DNA of 64,000 bases from Hydrangea macrophylla (taxonomy: Eukaryota; Streptophyta; Magnoliopsida; Cornales; Hydrangeaceae), in the NCBI GenBank assembly GCA_033977485.1, contig CM066997.1, positions 79,888,634 to 79,952,633 of the forward strand, read 5' to 3'. The translations under genes were made by a program, and so were the position numbers. The stretch's first letter is position 1. Each line of letters opens with the position of its first letter. Below the pieces are notes generated by a model. That model saw nothing but the letters and a program-made list of their open reading frames with translations. It made no database searches and was not told where the DNA came from. Shown here in pieces: positions 23,913 through 35,338 of the stretch.

Positions 23913-26118
23913 CAACCCCCAACTAGCGATTTGCTAGTCCCTAGCAATAGAGTGAAAATAAAAACAAGCTAAACTATACTATAAAAGAAAAACTAAAATA
24001 ACTAGATCCAGATTAACTAAATTAAAATAACAAGAAAGAAAACTACCTAACTCACTTTCGCAGGAATCGCGGTTGCATTTAGCAAATACAACAAGTCGTT
24101 AAACCCCTAGGTTTTCCCTAGTGGATGAGTGTTATCTCGTGAGGGTTTGCAGTGAGTGCACCCACAAAATTCTCTAATTTTATGCTAAAAAAGATATAGA
24201 ATAACTTTTAAACATTCCCTTTTCATTCAACTATTGATTTAGCTCTACAAAACATATCATTCTCATTCAAACCATGAAAGAAATGCACATGCTCCTCATG
24301 TCACCAAGATAAAAATAACATAAGCGTCACATCCATGTATCCGTGCGTGTGTGAAATTAACAGCTATACATCGAACTTTATTTAGAGTTGTTTTAGACTA
24401 TCATACTCTCAGAACTTGTAGTTTCAACTCAATCCTCACATAGTTGTCACACTCAAAAATGAACATCCCACAGAAACTTGGCTAATAATGATCGCACATA
24501 GTATGAAAGCTTCAGTAGGAATGATTTTTCGGATACTAATGCTTTATACTTAACTCTATAAAAGACGAACATTTAGAGTGTATAGTCTCATGAAAGGAAC
24601 ACCACTTACTAGAGGAGCGAAATACCGCGGATAACTCAACTTACACGTTCATGTTTAAACTAAGTTGTTGAGAATCATTAAGACTTTGACTGAACGGTTT
24701 TTTATTTAGTAGGGTAGAAATGAAAGGGTAAGAAGTTGCACATCTTTATCATGTGATTGAATTTAGAAATTTCCTCTTTACTTCCTTCCAACCATCCTCT
24801 ATATTTATTTACGTTTTTTTTTTTTTTTTTTTTTTTATAAAACCTCTCCATCTTCTTTCCATTTTTTTTAACCTGGACAGCCCTTCCCACTACAATTCCC
24901 TCCTCATACTTCAACAATTTAATCACATTGGGTGTGCAATGAGGTATATTGAGGTCAAGGTATGAAATTAGAAATTTAGAATTTCATAATGGAGTCGGCA
25001 TTATTTATTAGGTGTGGGGTTAAGAATAATGCATATTCAGAGATGTCGATATAGGTAAATGGAGAAGGTAAGGAGTAAATAACGATGGCTTAAATTATCT
25101 TCTCAACTTCTTAATTTTTTTTTTTTAACACTTACATGTTCATCAAGTTTAGTTGGTAAATCCTGAACATTCTCCTCTAATAAGCAGCCAAAATAAAGAA
25201 TTAGAGACTATTCAACGAATTTATTACACTTATTCAATAAAAACAATTCGAGTTTTAATGTGATAAATCCCTTAGAATTGAAGATTGGATCCAAAAGCTC
25301 ACTAAGGGTAACTAGTTTTCACTACTTCATTCGTTAAAGTACAAAAGTCGTATTAACTCTTATTTTAAGTTTTCTGCATAGCTATTAACACGTGCAGATG
25401 ATTTGGATACAAGAATGATCAACATATGCATTCATCCTAGAGAAACTAGAAAAACGCGTGAACTTAACTCATAAAAAGGATGAGAATAAAATGATTGTAT
25501 CATTGCTTGATAATAGCTAAATAGAAGTGAAAATTCAAAATTATTCTACCAATTTAATTCAAAAACCAGGTTAATAGTTTGGAATTTTTTTTTGAATTTT
25601 TTTTTTAAAACTTCTAATGGAGATTGTATGATATTTGCAATAGATAGAGTGATCCAGATTGCTAAGTTAAAATATGCACAGGTGATTATCTATCTACATC
25701 CCACCCCCAACTGAAAATTACCATGTCCGCAGCAGGTGATTTTCCAAAATAGATAGAGAGATATCACCTGAGATAGTATCATAAGAATCGCAAGTCTAAC
25801 AACCTGGACAGAAAACATACAAACTCCAAGCAGCAAAGATAAAAAAGATATGAAATATAGAGTATCAGATCCATACATAACATAGAAATACTCACTACAA
25901 ATATAATAAAGTGAACGAACAGAACAGTGATAATATATCCATACACACAAAAATCCATACTATCCAAACCAGCCAACAAAACAAAAATAAATATCACAAT
26001 AGTGTCCAAAAAAATATCCAACAACCGACCAACACCTACCAAACCCAACCACAATAACCAGAAATAATAAAAACAACATAATAACCAAAAATAATCAACA
26101 ACACCGATCTCCCAGAAA
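23913..26118 (-). other. 3' noncoding region of element B
   Basis: No gene. PPT at the LTR (CCCCCAACT, 23916-23924). The conserved block shared with A, C and D is at about 24061-24170. A run of about 23 T lies at about 24813-24835. A second PPT-identical CCCCCAACT lies at 25704-25712, about 410 bp downstream of the T32 stop. Long open frames antisense or out of frame to T32 reach in here but are composition artefacts. Confidence 0.65.
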
Positions 26119-27618
26119 CTAGACATCATCGGTTGCGTCCGATAATATCTCAATAAAAACATCAGGAGCATCCCCACCGCCACCTCCAGCAATAGTCGGT
26201 GCTGCTGGGTCACTCGTAATCGTGGCAGTTGGAATAGATAATGGTGTGTCGGCCACGACAAGAGGACGTGGAAGTGGTATCTCCGGAGCAGGCGGTGGTG
26301 CCGATGATGTAGAAGCTGGAGTATCAATCTGGGACGATGGATCGGCAGATGATGGATCAGTGGTGGATGGTGGAACAGCAGATGTAGTAGGCGGGACGGT
26401 AGAAGTGTCTGGAGCAGCTGCAGGCGGATCGCTGGGTATGGTAGGAACAACTGTATGATCCGCCTGGTCGACACCGATCTGTATCAAGATCACCTCCAGC
26501 AAAGTAGCCATCACATCCACCTTACCCTCAAGTCTAATCCTGGCCTCCCTCTCCTCCAATAACAACTCATGAATAGTCAGGATAGGCGCAGAAGAAGACT
26601 CTCCCTGGGTACGAGCCTGAGACCTCTGTCTCAACTCAAATCTCGCCACCTACTCAACAGGATCTATCTCCTCCTCAGAATCATGATCCTCAGCCTCGGT
26701 GGGCATCCCAGAAGCAGCACCCTCAATATTGGTGCCTCCTCCTCTCCTCCTCTTCTCTCCAACTTTTGCCTTGCCTTTGCCCTGCCTCTTTCGCTTTTGT
26801 GCCTCAGACCGGCGGGAAGCAGTCTCGCCAAAATGGCTGCGAGACTGGGCAGTCATATCACCCGCCAATGGAAGTAGACCAGTCTGCTCAATAACCCTAT
26901 GAATGGCCCAAGCACCCTTCAAGTGCTTCTTGGCCTAAATGTAGCGAGTAGGGTGCCTCATGAAATCTATATAGAGGCGAGGCAAACAGACAGGCTGCCG
27001 TGTCCAAATCGCATATAATACCCGGGCATACCACACTGCAATCTTCTCCCGATAGGATGTCACTATGAGGCAGTTGCTAAGGGCTAGATGTAGCATATGA
27101 TAATTATCGGTAAGGTAGACGTCAGGAATAAGAGCCTCTCCATCCCAGCCCGGAAGAGCACCCCCAGTGATCTCTCTGATAATAATAGTCGGGGAGAGCA
27201 GCGGTGTGTCGGGGCAATGTGGACAAACACAATCGGGTACTTTGGGTACCCCAATAGCAGCGGAGACAGTGGCCGGACTAAAAATGATCTCACGGCCACG
27301 GAAGAAGGAGCGGAGTGTGAATGGAACAACTGGATTCCTGTTCATCGTAGCACACGCCTCCTAGATCCAGGATAGATTAATGAGCTTAGGCTGGGAGAAG
27401 AGCGTGTACCACTGTGGCATGGCGCTTATCCGTGCAAGATACCACGGAGTAGCCAGCCAAGCTGTCTCGAGGGGACACTCAAGCATGACCTTGCGCGACT
27501 GGAAATATCTGGTGAACCATACCTGGTCTTCGTCGTTTCTGAACCCGTGCTCGGGTATAGGGTTGGGTATGGTTAGGTCAAATGGCTTGGCTTTGTGATA
27601 CCCAGTGATAGGGTTCAT
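26119..27618 (-). pseudogene. T32-type 3' gene of element B (Transposase_32-like protein)
   Basis: Best-preserved copy. The ATG at 27618 is preceded by the acceptor TATGTTTCAG (AG at 27628-27629). The N-terminal segment has TIPNPIPEHGF, WFTRYFQSRKVM and ETAWLATPWYLA; an in-frame TAG follows INLSWI where A has Arg. The next segment (26935-27345) has FFRGREIIFSPATVSAAIGVP, matching the RG..I.FSP..I pattern of Transposase_32, plus SNCLIVTSYREK and CLPRLYIDFMRHPTRYI, then another stop. Then come KHLKGAWAIHRVI, a basic nuclear-signal-like KRKRQGKGKAKVGEKRRRGG, a coiled-coil-like LEEREARIRLEGKVDVMATL, and a long P/S/T-rich tail ending IEILSDATDDV. Only two in-frame stops separate three long open segments, so the dead gene is recent compared with A's. 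Function unknown; a nuclear, DNA-related role would fit the basic patch, but this is inference. Confidence 0.7.
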
Positions 27619-27627
27619 TGTTTAGCC

Positions 27628-27975
27628 CTGAAACATAAGAGAGAAACAAAGAAACATTAAAATAGGGAAACTAGAAAAAAGATACGAAACTGTCACACTT
27701 CAATCGATCGAAGCTTGTTCGATTGATCGGGAATAATGTGAGTTCGATTGCTCGATCTGTGCTCGATCGATCGAAAGGAGTCAGGGTTCGATCGCTCAAA
27801 ACCAGTTCGATTGATCGAACACAGCGAAGTGGCAGTATCGCCGATTGAGAATGGGAAGAGCCCGAAAACAACAAATACATCAAGAAGACTAAGAAAAGGA
27901 GTTAAATAACCAATGGGGGGCACCCCCATTTGAATTGGAAATGGAAAGGACATGAGGGGGTTCTCGGAGCCTCAC
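27628..27975 (-). other. Inferred leader intron of the B T32 gene (348 bp)
   Basis: Donor CTTGAG|GTGAGG (GT at 27974-27975), acceptor TTATGTTTCAG (AG at 27628-27629), ten bases before the T32 ATG. A palindrome cluster (27702-27820) lies inside the intron, as in A. Supported by conservation between A and B; no RNA evidence. Confidence 0.5.
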
Positions 27976-28151
27976 CTCAAGAGACGCGCCGAGTAAAGGA
28001 AAACAGTGATGCCGCTGATGATCAGGGAGACCAGGTTCTCCGCAATTGATGTGGTTTGAAGTGGGGGCCAAAATCGTGTGAGTCTCTGTCTTCGAGCGAT
28101 TGAGCGTGTGGGAGAGAAAGAGAGACTGACGAAGTGTCTCGGTGATGCCTC

Positions 28152-28253
28152 ATTTAAATACAGGTTTCGATCGCTCGAGATGGGTCGATCGATTGAATAT
28201 TTGATCGATTGAGTCCTCTTCTTGATCGATCGAGATACGTTTGATCGATCGAA
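28152..28253 (-). promoter_or_regulatory. Internal promoter candidate for T32 in element B
   Basis: Five CGATCGATCG-type motifs at 28166-28253 are followed (element sense) after about 6 bp by TATTTAAAT (28152-28160). About 25-30 bp further lies a pyrimidine-rich CAGTCTCTCTTTCTCTCCC. A PPT-like CCCCCAACT at 28295-28303 lies upstream, so the order PPT, palindromes, TATA, leader repeats that of the LTR itself. Confidence 0.6.
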
Positions 28254-28586
28254 CATAGAAATTCTACAATATCCCTGAATTGAGAAATTACGCACCCCCA
28301 ACTAACTAACAGTGCCCTGGACATACAGAATAGTGATAAAACAGTGCATTGACAGAACATGTAAGCCAAAAACATCATCCTCATAGTAGAAAATTGCAAA
28401 TTTATATAAATAAATCCTTAAAATAGCATCCACGTACAATATTAATGCCCCCAACATGGTCGTTACAACCTTATTGAAAAAGAAAAACTCAAATAAAACT
28501 GAATTAAATTAACAAAACTTTGTCTAAGAATACACTCCAATTGATGAAAGAAGTATGAAATGATATAAAACAATTGAAGTGAAATA

Positions 28587-29505
28587 CTATTCTTCAAGCA
28601 GAAAGATTCTGTCTTCCACAACCTCCTTCTGCCGGAACTTCAAATGTGGAGTCTGAACTTGATGATTCCCTTTCCCAGAACAAGCGAAAAACAGCAAGGA
28701 CATCATCGAGCAAGTCTGAACTCACTAAGGAATTGATTTCACAGGTAAAAGGTGATCCGGATGGAGACAAGGATAACGGAATGTAATTGCGCAACGGATG
28801 TTCCTCTTGCGGTGGAGTATCCGGGGACCTTATATCTGGTCCATATCCATGGAAGAGTTGATGTGGAAGGTACAATGGTGGAAATGGTGGATTCATAGTG
28901 ATATTCCTGACAAAAGAAAACAAAAAGAAATGAAGAAAATAAATTAACTAGAGAAACAGAAAGATCAAGTAGGAGAATTTAAACAAAGCAAACTGAAAAG
29001 AAAATGAAAGGAATATGATCCAGAATTCACCTCACTATTGGCCTGATATCCCCAGGTGCACTAGCAGGTAGAGGGCATTGAAGCCGGAATAACAAATAGC
29101 TCAAATGGACATAAATATAGGGAACCACTTGGATGACCAGGAAGTCGTCAACATATGTGAATACGGCATTGTGGCATTCTGGCACACATCCTGTAGGTCC
29201 TCTTCTTCCCATGGCTCCCACATTGAGTCATTTTCCCATTATTCCATCAAGGCGTCATCAACCTCCCACACAGCATAACCCTCTGGTTCTCCCTCCTCTT
29301 CAGGGAGTTCCATGTGTGCAAATGGGTTAATCTGGAGGAGAGTAGGATCATATGGGATGTATCCGTGGGTTAAGTCAACGATGTCATCAGTTCTTGGCCC
29401 TTGGTATGGAGATAAGCAAAATGCAATTTCATCAGCAGTCCATAGTGGGTTCTGATATTCTGAATCAGCCCATGACCCTATTGAGTAAACATTGTCATCT
29501 CTCAT
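28587..29505 (-). pseudogene. ORFx of element B: acidic protein of unknown function, two exons
   Basis: ATG at 29505, ten bases inside the acceptor ATCTCGTGCAG (AG at 29516-29517), which has a long pyrimidine tract. Exon 1: MRDDNVYSIGSWADSEYQNP, DEIAFCLSPYQGPRTDDIVDL, HGYIPYDPTLLQINPF and an acidic EEEGEPEG; a stop replaces Gln before WENDSMWEPWEEEDLQDV, and a small frameshift precedes AVFTYVDDFLVIQVVPYIYVH. Exon 1 ends GDIRPIVR at GAG|GTGAAT (GT at 29029-29030). Exon 2 (from 28906) continues NITMNPPFPPLYLPHQLFHG and SLSPSGSP; it has a late frameshift before a LLEE-type end at 28587. The conserved core W(S/T)..(D/E)IA....PY.GP..DD.VDL recurs in D. No relative of known function recognised. Confidence 0.65.
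28907..29030 (-). other. Intron of ORFx in element B (124 bp)
   Basis: GTGAAT donor and TTTTGTCAG acceptor. Splicing keeps the frame (PIVR joined to NITMNPP). Length and boundaries equal those in A. Confidence 0.65.
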
Positions 29506-29647
29506 GGTGGATAGCCTGCACGAGATAGAAATGAAATAGCAGATTATGATCAAGATCACATTAAAAAAGGAATAGATAAACAAAACAAAACGAGAAATAG
29601 GAAAAAGAAAAAGTACAACAACATTGTTAAAAATGCACTTGAGCATT

Positions 29648-30860
29648 CTAGGTGGAGGTATAGTCGGGCTCATCCAGTTGGATGTGCTCGACCTCGGGTT
29701 GGAAATCTTCTAAGAACGGTTTTACCCTTTGGCCATTGACCTTGAAACTTCCATCGTTTGTAGGATTAAATAACTTCACGGCCCCGTGTGGAAAGACAGA
29801 TTTGACTGTGAAGGGTCCTGTCCACCGAGATCGGAGTTTTCCTGAGAATAGATGAAGGCGCGAATCATATAGTAAAACTTTCTGCCCAGGCTCGAAAGAT
29901 TTATGAAAAATTGTTCTGTCATGGTGAGCCTTCAACCATTCCTTGTGGAGTTTGGCATTGTCATATGCATCTCGTCAAATTTCTTCCAGTTCTGCCAACT
30001 GCAGTTTTCGGAGATGTCCTCCCTCTTTAATGTCGAAGTTTAATGAGCGTGTTGCCCAATATGCTTTGTGCTCAATTTCAACGGGGAGGTGACATGCCTT
30101 ACCATACACTAGCCTATATGGAGACATTCCTAGATTTGTCTTGTAGGCAGTACGGTATGCCCAAAGAGCATCAGTCAGTTTATAGGCCCAGTCTTTTCTG
30201 TTGAAACTAACCGTCTTCTCTAATATGTGCTTGATTTCACAGTTAGCCAACTCTTCCTGCCCATTCGTTTGTGGGTGGTAGGCTAGAGCAATCTTGTGAT
30301 TAACCCCATATTTCTTGAGTAGTGACTCCAAAGGCCTGTTGCAAAAGTGCTTTCCTTGGTCACTTATTAAGGCTTTTGGGGTTCCGAAACGCGATAAGAT
30401 ATTTTCCTTAAGAAAGGACATTACCATTTTATGATCATTGCGTCTTGTCGGTATTGCTTCTACCCATTTTGATATATATTCCACAGAAAGGAGTATATAT
30501 TCACAATTATTTGATTTAGGAAATGGGCCCATGAAGTTGATGCCCCAATAATCGAATATTTCAATTGTGATGATGGGGGTTAAAGGCATCGAATTCCTTT
30601 TCGAAATTGTACCAAGCTTTTGACATCGCTGGCACAATTTATAAAAAGCATAGGCATCTTTGAACACGGTGGGCCAATAGAAACCGCTGTGTAATACTTT
30701 GTGTGCGGTCTTTTGGGAGGCAAAATGGCCACCGCAGGCTTCGGAATGATATGAGGCCAAAATTACAGTTATGCCCTCATTCGGAAAGCAGCGCCTAATG
30801 ACTTGATCAGCACAGTACTTAAATAAGTAAGGGTCATCAAAAAAGAAATGGCGTGCGAAC
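29648..30860 (-). pseudogene. pol: Element B pol: integrase
   Basis: HHCC zinc domain ([29 protein letters not shown] at about 30620-30755). The catalytic core has [12 protein letters not shown], where the first catalytic Asp is replaced by Asn; A still has GIDFMGPF. The second Asp is kept ([12 protein letters not shown]) and the Glu region is [17 protein letters not shown]. The core ends [11 protein letters not shown], and a TGA (29972-29974, Arg CGA changed to TGA) separates it from the C-terminal domain. That domain (29648-29935) has [31 protein letters not shown] and [11 protein letters not shown] and ends at a natural-looking stop. No chromodomain. Inactive by both the stop and the Asp-to-Asn change. 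Confidence 0.88.
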
Positions 30861-31440
30861 GAAAGGAACCTTTTCTTGTCTTAATTTGACCAATGGCTCG
30901 GGGTCTCTCCTGTAACAAGGTAATTTATTACATCTGCGTACCACAACAAATTGGAGACAGCCATCAGTTGCTCGTCTGAGAATTCATCTTTTATAGGTAC
31001 AAGCTCAGTGTTGTCAGTGAATGTCAACCGAGATAAATGGTCGGAGACCACATTCTCTACTCCCTTTTTATCCTTGATAGTGATATCGAATTCCTGGAGT
31101 AGGAGTATCCAGCGGATAAGCCTCTATTTCGCGTCTTTCTTAGATAGCAGGTACTTGAGGGCTGAGTGGTCTGTAAAACAGACTATTGGGGACCCTATTA
31201 GATAAGACCTGAATTCGTCTAACGCGAATACTATTGCCAGTAACTCTTTCTCAGTAGCCATATAGTTCATTTGAGTTTCGGTCAGTGTTCGGCTGGCATA
31301 GTAGATTACATAAGGCTTGTTGTCCTTCTTCTGTCCTAGAACTGTGCCAAAGGAGTAGTCACTAGCATTGCACATTAACTCGAACGGAAAACTCCAATCG
31401 GGTGCCTGTATTATCGGTGCGGAGGTAAGGTGATCTTTTA
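30861..31440 (-). pseudogene. pol: Element B pol: RNase H and linker
   Basis: The RNase H part resembles the usual plant gypsy sequence: PDWSFPFELMCNASDYSFGTVLGQ, YYASRTLTETQMNYMATEKELLAIVFALDEF and [17 protein letters not shown], then a stop, then [29 protein letters not shown]. The early Asp (CNASDYS) and the Glu in TEKELLA are kept. The linker to integrase contains at least one further stop. It would degrade the RNA strand of the hybrid during reverse transcription. Confidence 0.8.
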
Positions 31441-32490
31441 GTGCATCAAAAGATATTTGACAGACCATTCAAAAGGTGCATCTTTAACTAGGAGTTGGCA
31501 CAGTGGTCGGGAGATTGCACTAAAATTTTGGATAAAGCGTCGATAGAATCCTGCATGTCCTAGAAAAGATCGGATGTCTCGGACTGTACGAGGGACAGGT
31601 AGATTTGCAATTATATCGATTTTTGCTTTATCAACTTGGATACCCTTATCAGAGATAATGTGGCCGAGGACAATTCCCTTGGTCACCATGAAGTGACACT
31701 TTTCCCAGTTTAACACTAAGTGTTTGTCCTCGCATCTCGCTGACATATTCTCTAGGTTTTCTAGGCAGTTATCAAAACTATGGCCAAACACTGAGAAGTC
31801 GTCCATAAAGACCTCGAGTGTCTGTTCAACCATATCATTGAATATGCTTAACATGCACCGCTGAAAGGTGGCAGGTGCATTGCATAAGCGAAAAGGCATA
31901 CGGCGCTAAGAGAATGTACCGAACGGACAAGTGAAAGTTGTCTTCTCCTGATCTTCAGGAGCTATTTCGATTTGGTTATAGACACTATATCCGTCCAAGA
32001 AGCAATAAAATTTATGACCCGCCACTCATTCTAGCATTTAATCCATGAATGGCAATGGAAAGTGGTCTTTCCAGGTCATAGTATTCAACTTTCGGTAATC
32101 AATACACATCTGCCATCCAGTGGGGACGCGTGTTGGTACTACTCGCCGTCTTTGTTTGGTATAACTGTTATACCAGCCTTTTTGGGCACCACCTGGGTTG
32201 GACTAACCCAAGAGTTGTCATAGATAGGGTATATTATCCCAATGTCTAGAAGTTTTAAAACTTCTTTTTTCACTACTTCTTGCATATTGGGATTCAAATG
32301 CCTCTGCATTTGTCGTGAAGGTTTAGTGTCTTCCTCCAGATATATCTTATGGGTGTAGATAGATGGGCTTATGCCTTTTAGGTCGGCAATAGTCCATCCT
32401 AATGCTCCCTTGTGTAGTTTGAGCATTTGAATCAACTTATCCTCTTGTTCAGAATGCAATGGGGATGAGATTATAACGGGATAAGTCTTG
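31441..32490 (-). pseudogene. pol: Element B pol: reverse transcriptase
   Basis: RT motifs in order: KEVLKLLDIGIIYPIYDNSWVSPTQVVPKKAG, a one-base deletion near 32137 after NKDGE, CIDYRKLNT, FPLPFMD followed by two stops (TAA and TGA, both explicable as C-to-T changes), YCFLDGYS, EKTTFTCPFGTF, another stop, then CNAPATFQRCMLSIFNDMVEQ, the active-site FMDDFSVFG and GFYRRFIQNFS. FMDD instead of YVDD is common in Athila-type elements. Dead. Confidence 0.88.
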
Positions 32491-33250
32491 TCAGTCCCCA
32501 GAAAAGCATATTTAAGCTCTTTTGGAAGCTCCTTTAATTCTAGATCGGGAAACTGAAAGTTCGAAGGCATAGTTAACTTTATTTTTGGAGGTAAAGGTTC
32601 ATATGGTATGACCCACATGCATTCTGCTCTATCTTCCTCTTTAGTTTCCATCATGAGGCAGTCATGATTTAGGGCAGCATCCAATGGAGCAGAATTGTTA
32701 GATTGATAAGTAGCATTGAATTGTGACATAACTACCTCCAAAGGATCTTTGTAGTCTACAAAATCAGCCTCCTTTTCGATGACTGTTTCGATGAAGTTAA
32801 CTTCTTCTTCGTCCTCGTATTCTTTGGGTCGGGGATTTGAGAAAATCTTGACATTTAAAGTCATGTTCCCGAATACGATGGTCATGATACCACTCCTTAT
32901 TTTGATTATGGCATCAATGGTGTTGAGGAATGGACGTCCAAAAATCACCGGGATTTGCGAACATGGGTTAGACACCGGTTCGGTGTCCAGAATCACAAAA
33001 TCCACCGGAAAGACAAATGTATCTATCTGTACCAGAACGTCTTCCAGTATTCCTCTAGGATATTTAACTGACCTATCTGCCAATTGCAAAGCAACTCGGG
33101 TGGGTTTGAGTTCACCCAACCCTAGTTGTTTATATACTGAATATGGCATAAGTTTACGCTAGCTCCTAAATCAAGGAGTGCATTGTCTATCCTTTGATTC
33201 CCAATTCTACACGAGACAGTTGGGGTGCCAGGGTCTTTTAGCTTTGGTGG
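32491..33250 (-). pseudogene. pol: Element B pol: aspartic protease and spacer
   Basis: The active-site motif ALLDLGASVNL (D-L-GAS, usual for Athila-like elements) is at about 33150-33195. A frameshift directly after it splits the domain. It continues as PYSVYKQLGLGELKPTRVALQLADRS, FPVDFVILDTEP and IFGRPFLNTIDAIIKI, the second conserved part of retropepsins. The spacer to RT is acidic (KEYEDEEEVNFIETVIEKEADFVD). It would cleave the Gag-Pol polyprotein. Confidence 0.78.
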
Positions 33251-35205
33251 CAATTCATTTTGAATGATCGCGCTTGCTTGGCAAGCGACATAGGCATGTT
33301 TCTTTACACTTTGCCTCCTTTTGACCGTGCATAAGTCCTTCAGATACTTAGCGTAGGCTGGCACTTGTTTGATTGCATCAAGGAGTGGGAGATTAATTTT
33401 AACTTGTTTGAATAACTCCAAGAACTCCTGATTCTTTGCCTTGTTTTGGGGTTTCTTGAGTCTTTGAGGGTAAGGCGCAGGAAAAGGGCATTTAGTTAAT
33501 TCCTCCTTAATGGGCTCCTTTCCAGGCCTTCTCTCACCTTCTACTTCTTTAGGAGCATCCTTGTTTGATTCTAATGGTTTGTCATTAGTGGACGACTCTT
33601 CTACTTGAGTAGATGGTTTGCTCCTAGTCACCACTTCTTCCTCTTCATACTCCTCGGGAGTAGAATGAGGCATGTTTTGCCCTATGACTTTGCCGCTTCT
33701 TAGTGTAGTCACGGCTTTTGCCTGTTCATGATTAGGTGGGCCATTGTTGTATCCCTTTGGGTTTGGAAGTGGTTGAGCAGGAAATGTGCCACTTGAACCT
33801 TCTTGTCGTGCATCCATCCTCTCTAATGTCGCGGACATTTTGCTCATCATTTGAATTAACTGTTGCGTTAAATTCGCGTTAGAGAGTGGATCTTCCTCTT
33901 GCACCTTCTTGTGAGGTGGCACATAGACATTTGCTTGTTGATTATGTAAGGATTGAGCATTGTTGTAGTTGTTTGATTTATTTTGATTGAATGACTGGGA
34001 CTGCCTATTGTATTGCCCTTGATATTGATTATTGTTACTGTAGGGTTGTTGTTGTTGATATTGGTTTTGGGTCCCAGCATTTTTTTTCCAATCGAACCCG
34101 GGGTGATTCCATCTATTGTTGTTATTTTGCGTATTGTAATTATTGTAGGAATTCCCCGCCCCCCTATACCCTTGCATGGCATTCATTTCCATGGGGGGTT
34201 GTTCTTGAAAATACGGCACATTGGGACAGTATTGAGTAGTGTGTCCCAACATGTTGCATGTGCCGCACGGTTCTACAGGCAAAAATTGCCTAGAACTCTC
34301 TCCTTTCATTCCCAATTCTTCCACTTTCTTTGCTAGTTCTTCATATTTATTCATCAGATGATCCTCACTTTTTAGTTGATATAAACTTTTCTCTTCCACA
34401 CAGGATATCTGTGAGCATGGGACATCATCTGAATTTGACAACTCATGAGCGTGTTCAGCTAGCCACTCAAAATGAGCTTCAGCTTCCTCTGTGTTTTTGC
34501 GAAGAAATGACCCCGAACTCATGGTCTCGACCAATTTCTTAGTTTCACCGTTTAATCCTTCATAAAAGTAGCTGATGGTTCGCCATTTCTCGTACCCGTG
34601 GTGTGGGCATGAGAGTAGCAAATCCTTGAAACGTTCCCAAGTTTGGGTGAATGTTTCATTGCTCTTTTGTTTATAAGAATTTATTTGTCGTTTAAGCTCG
34701 GTGGTCATGCGAGGTGGAAAGAATTTCTTCAGGAAAGCAGTGTTCATCGCATGCCAGTGTAGATGGAGTTTGGCTTCAAGGTGAGTAACCACGCTTTTGC
34801 TGTATCCTTCAGAGTGAAAGAAAATAGCAATAGACGTGTTACGTCTACAGGACAATTCTGTGAGAAAGTTTTACAAACATCCTCAAAATCCTTGACATGT
34901 AGATATGCCTTCTCGCTCTCCATTCCATGAAAAGTAGGAAGAAGTTGAATCATTCCATTGCGAAATTGGAATTCGCCTGCATGAGGTGGAATGAGAATAC
35001 AAGATGGCACATGCGCGTGTTTGGGTGTCATGAGATCACACAAAGGACGCAGTGAATCGTCGATTGGTACAACCACATTATCACCGTTTTCACTTTGATT
35101 ATCAGCCATTGAATCGATCGGTGTAACTATGGGGTTAATAGAACTAGAGGAACTGGATGAATAGAATGGGTATCCGTAAATTCCTTCGATGGAATTATTG
35201 GACAT
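33251..35205 (-). pseudogene. gag: Element B gag
   Basis: The ATG at 35205 begins MSNNSIEGIYGYPFY. The Retrotrans_gag region has LLPTFHGMESEKAYLHVKDFEDVCKTF and FTLKDTAKAWLLTLKPNSIYT, where a one-base deletion near 34760 shifts the frame. It goes on WHAMNTAFLKKFFPPRM, ETFTQTWERFKDLLLSCPHHG and KKLVETMSSGSFL. A CCHC zinc knuckle is intact (CGTCNMLGHTTQYC, about 34225-34270), followed by a long Gln/Asn/Tyr-rich low-complexity stretch, VPPHKKVQEEDPLS, and an acidic/basic linker to the protease in the same frame. Gag forms the virus-like particle. Apart from the frameshift it is well kept. Confidence 0.88.
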
Positions 35206-35314
35206 AAAGGAAAGATCCTAAGAAAATTTTTAATCTAAAGAACAAAAGAAAAAGAAAAACAGAAAAAGATAATAAAAAAAAATTTGAGGTAATCGAAGCG
35301 TTAGCTTGTCGTCT

Positions 35315-35332
35315 TCCCCGGTAATGGCGCCA
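35315..35332 (-). other. Primer binding site of element B (tRNA-Asp)
   Basis: Minus-strand TGGCGCCATTACCGGGGA, six bases from the 5' LTR. It matches the reverse complement of the 3' end of plant tRNA-Asp (TGGCGCCGTTGCCGGGGA) at 16 of 18 positions. The tRNA sequence is from general knowledge. Confidence 0.85.
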
Positions 35333-35338
35333 AAAACT

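Noticed and set aside
25779..26474. 231-codon minus-strand frame, rich in Leu, His and Arg
   Set aside because: It overlaps the P/S/T-rich tail of the B T32 gene in another frame and its composition follows from that repetitive codon pattern. No homologue in A at the same place.
28587..29673. An envelope protein in the gene after pol
   Set aside because: Position fits the env-like slot of Athila elements, but ORFx lacks a signal peptide, a fusion-peptide-like segment and a clear membrane anchor. The hydrophobic lead-in before 29515 is the pyrimidine tract of a splice acceptor read as protein.
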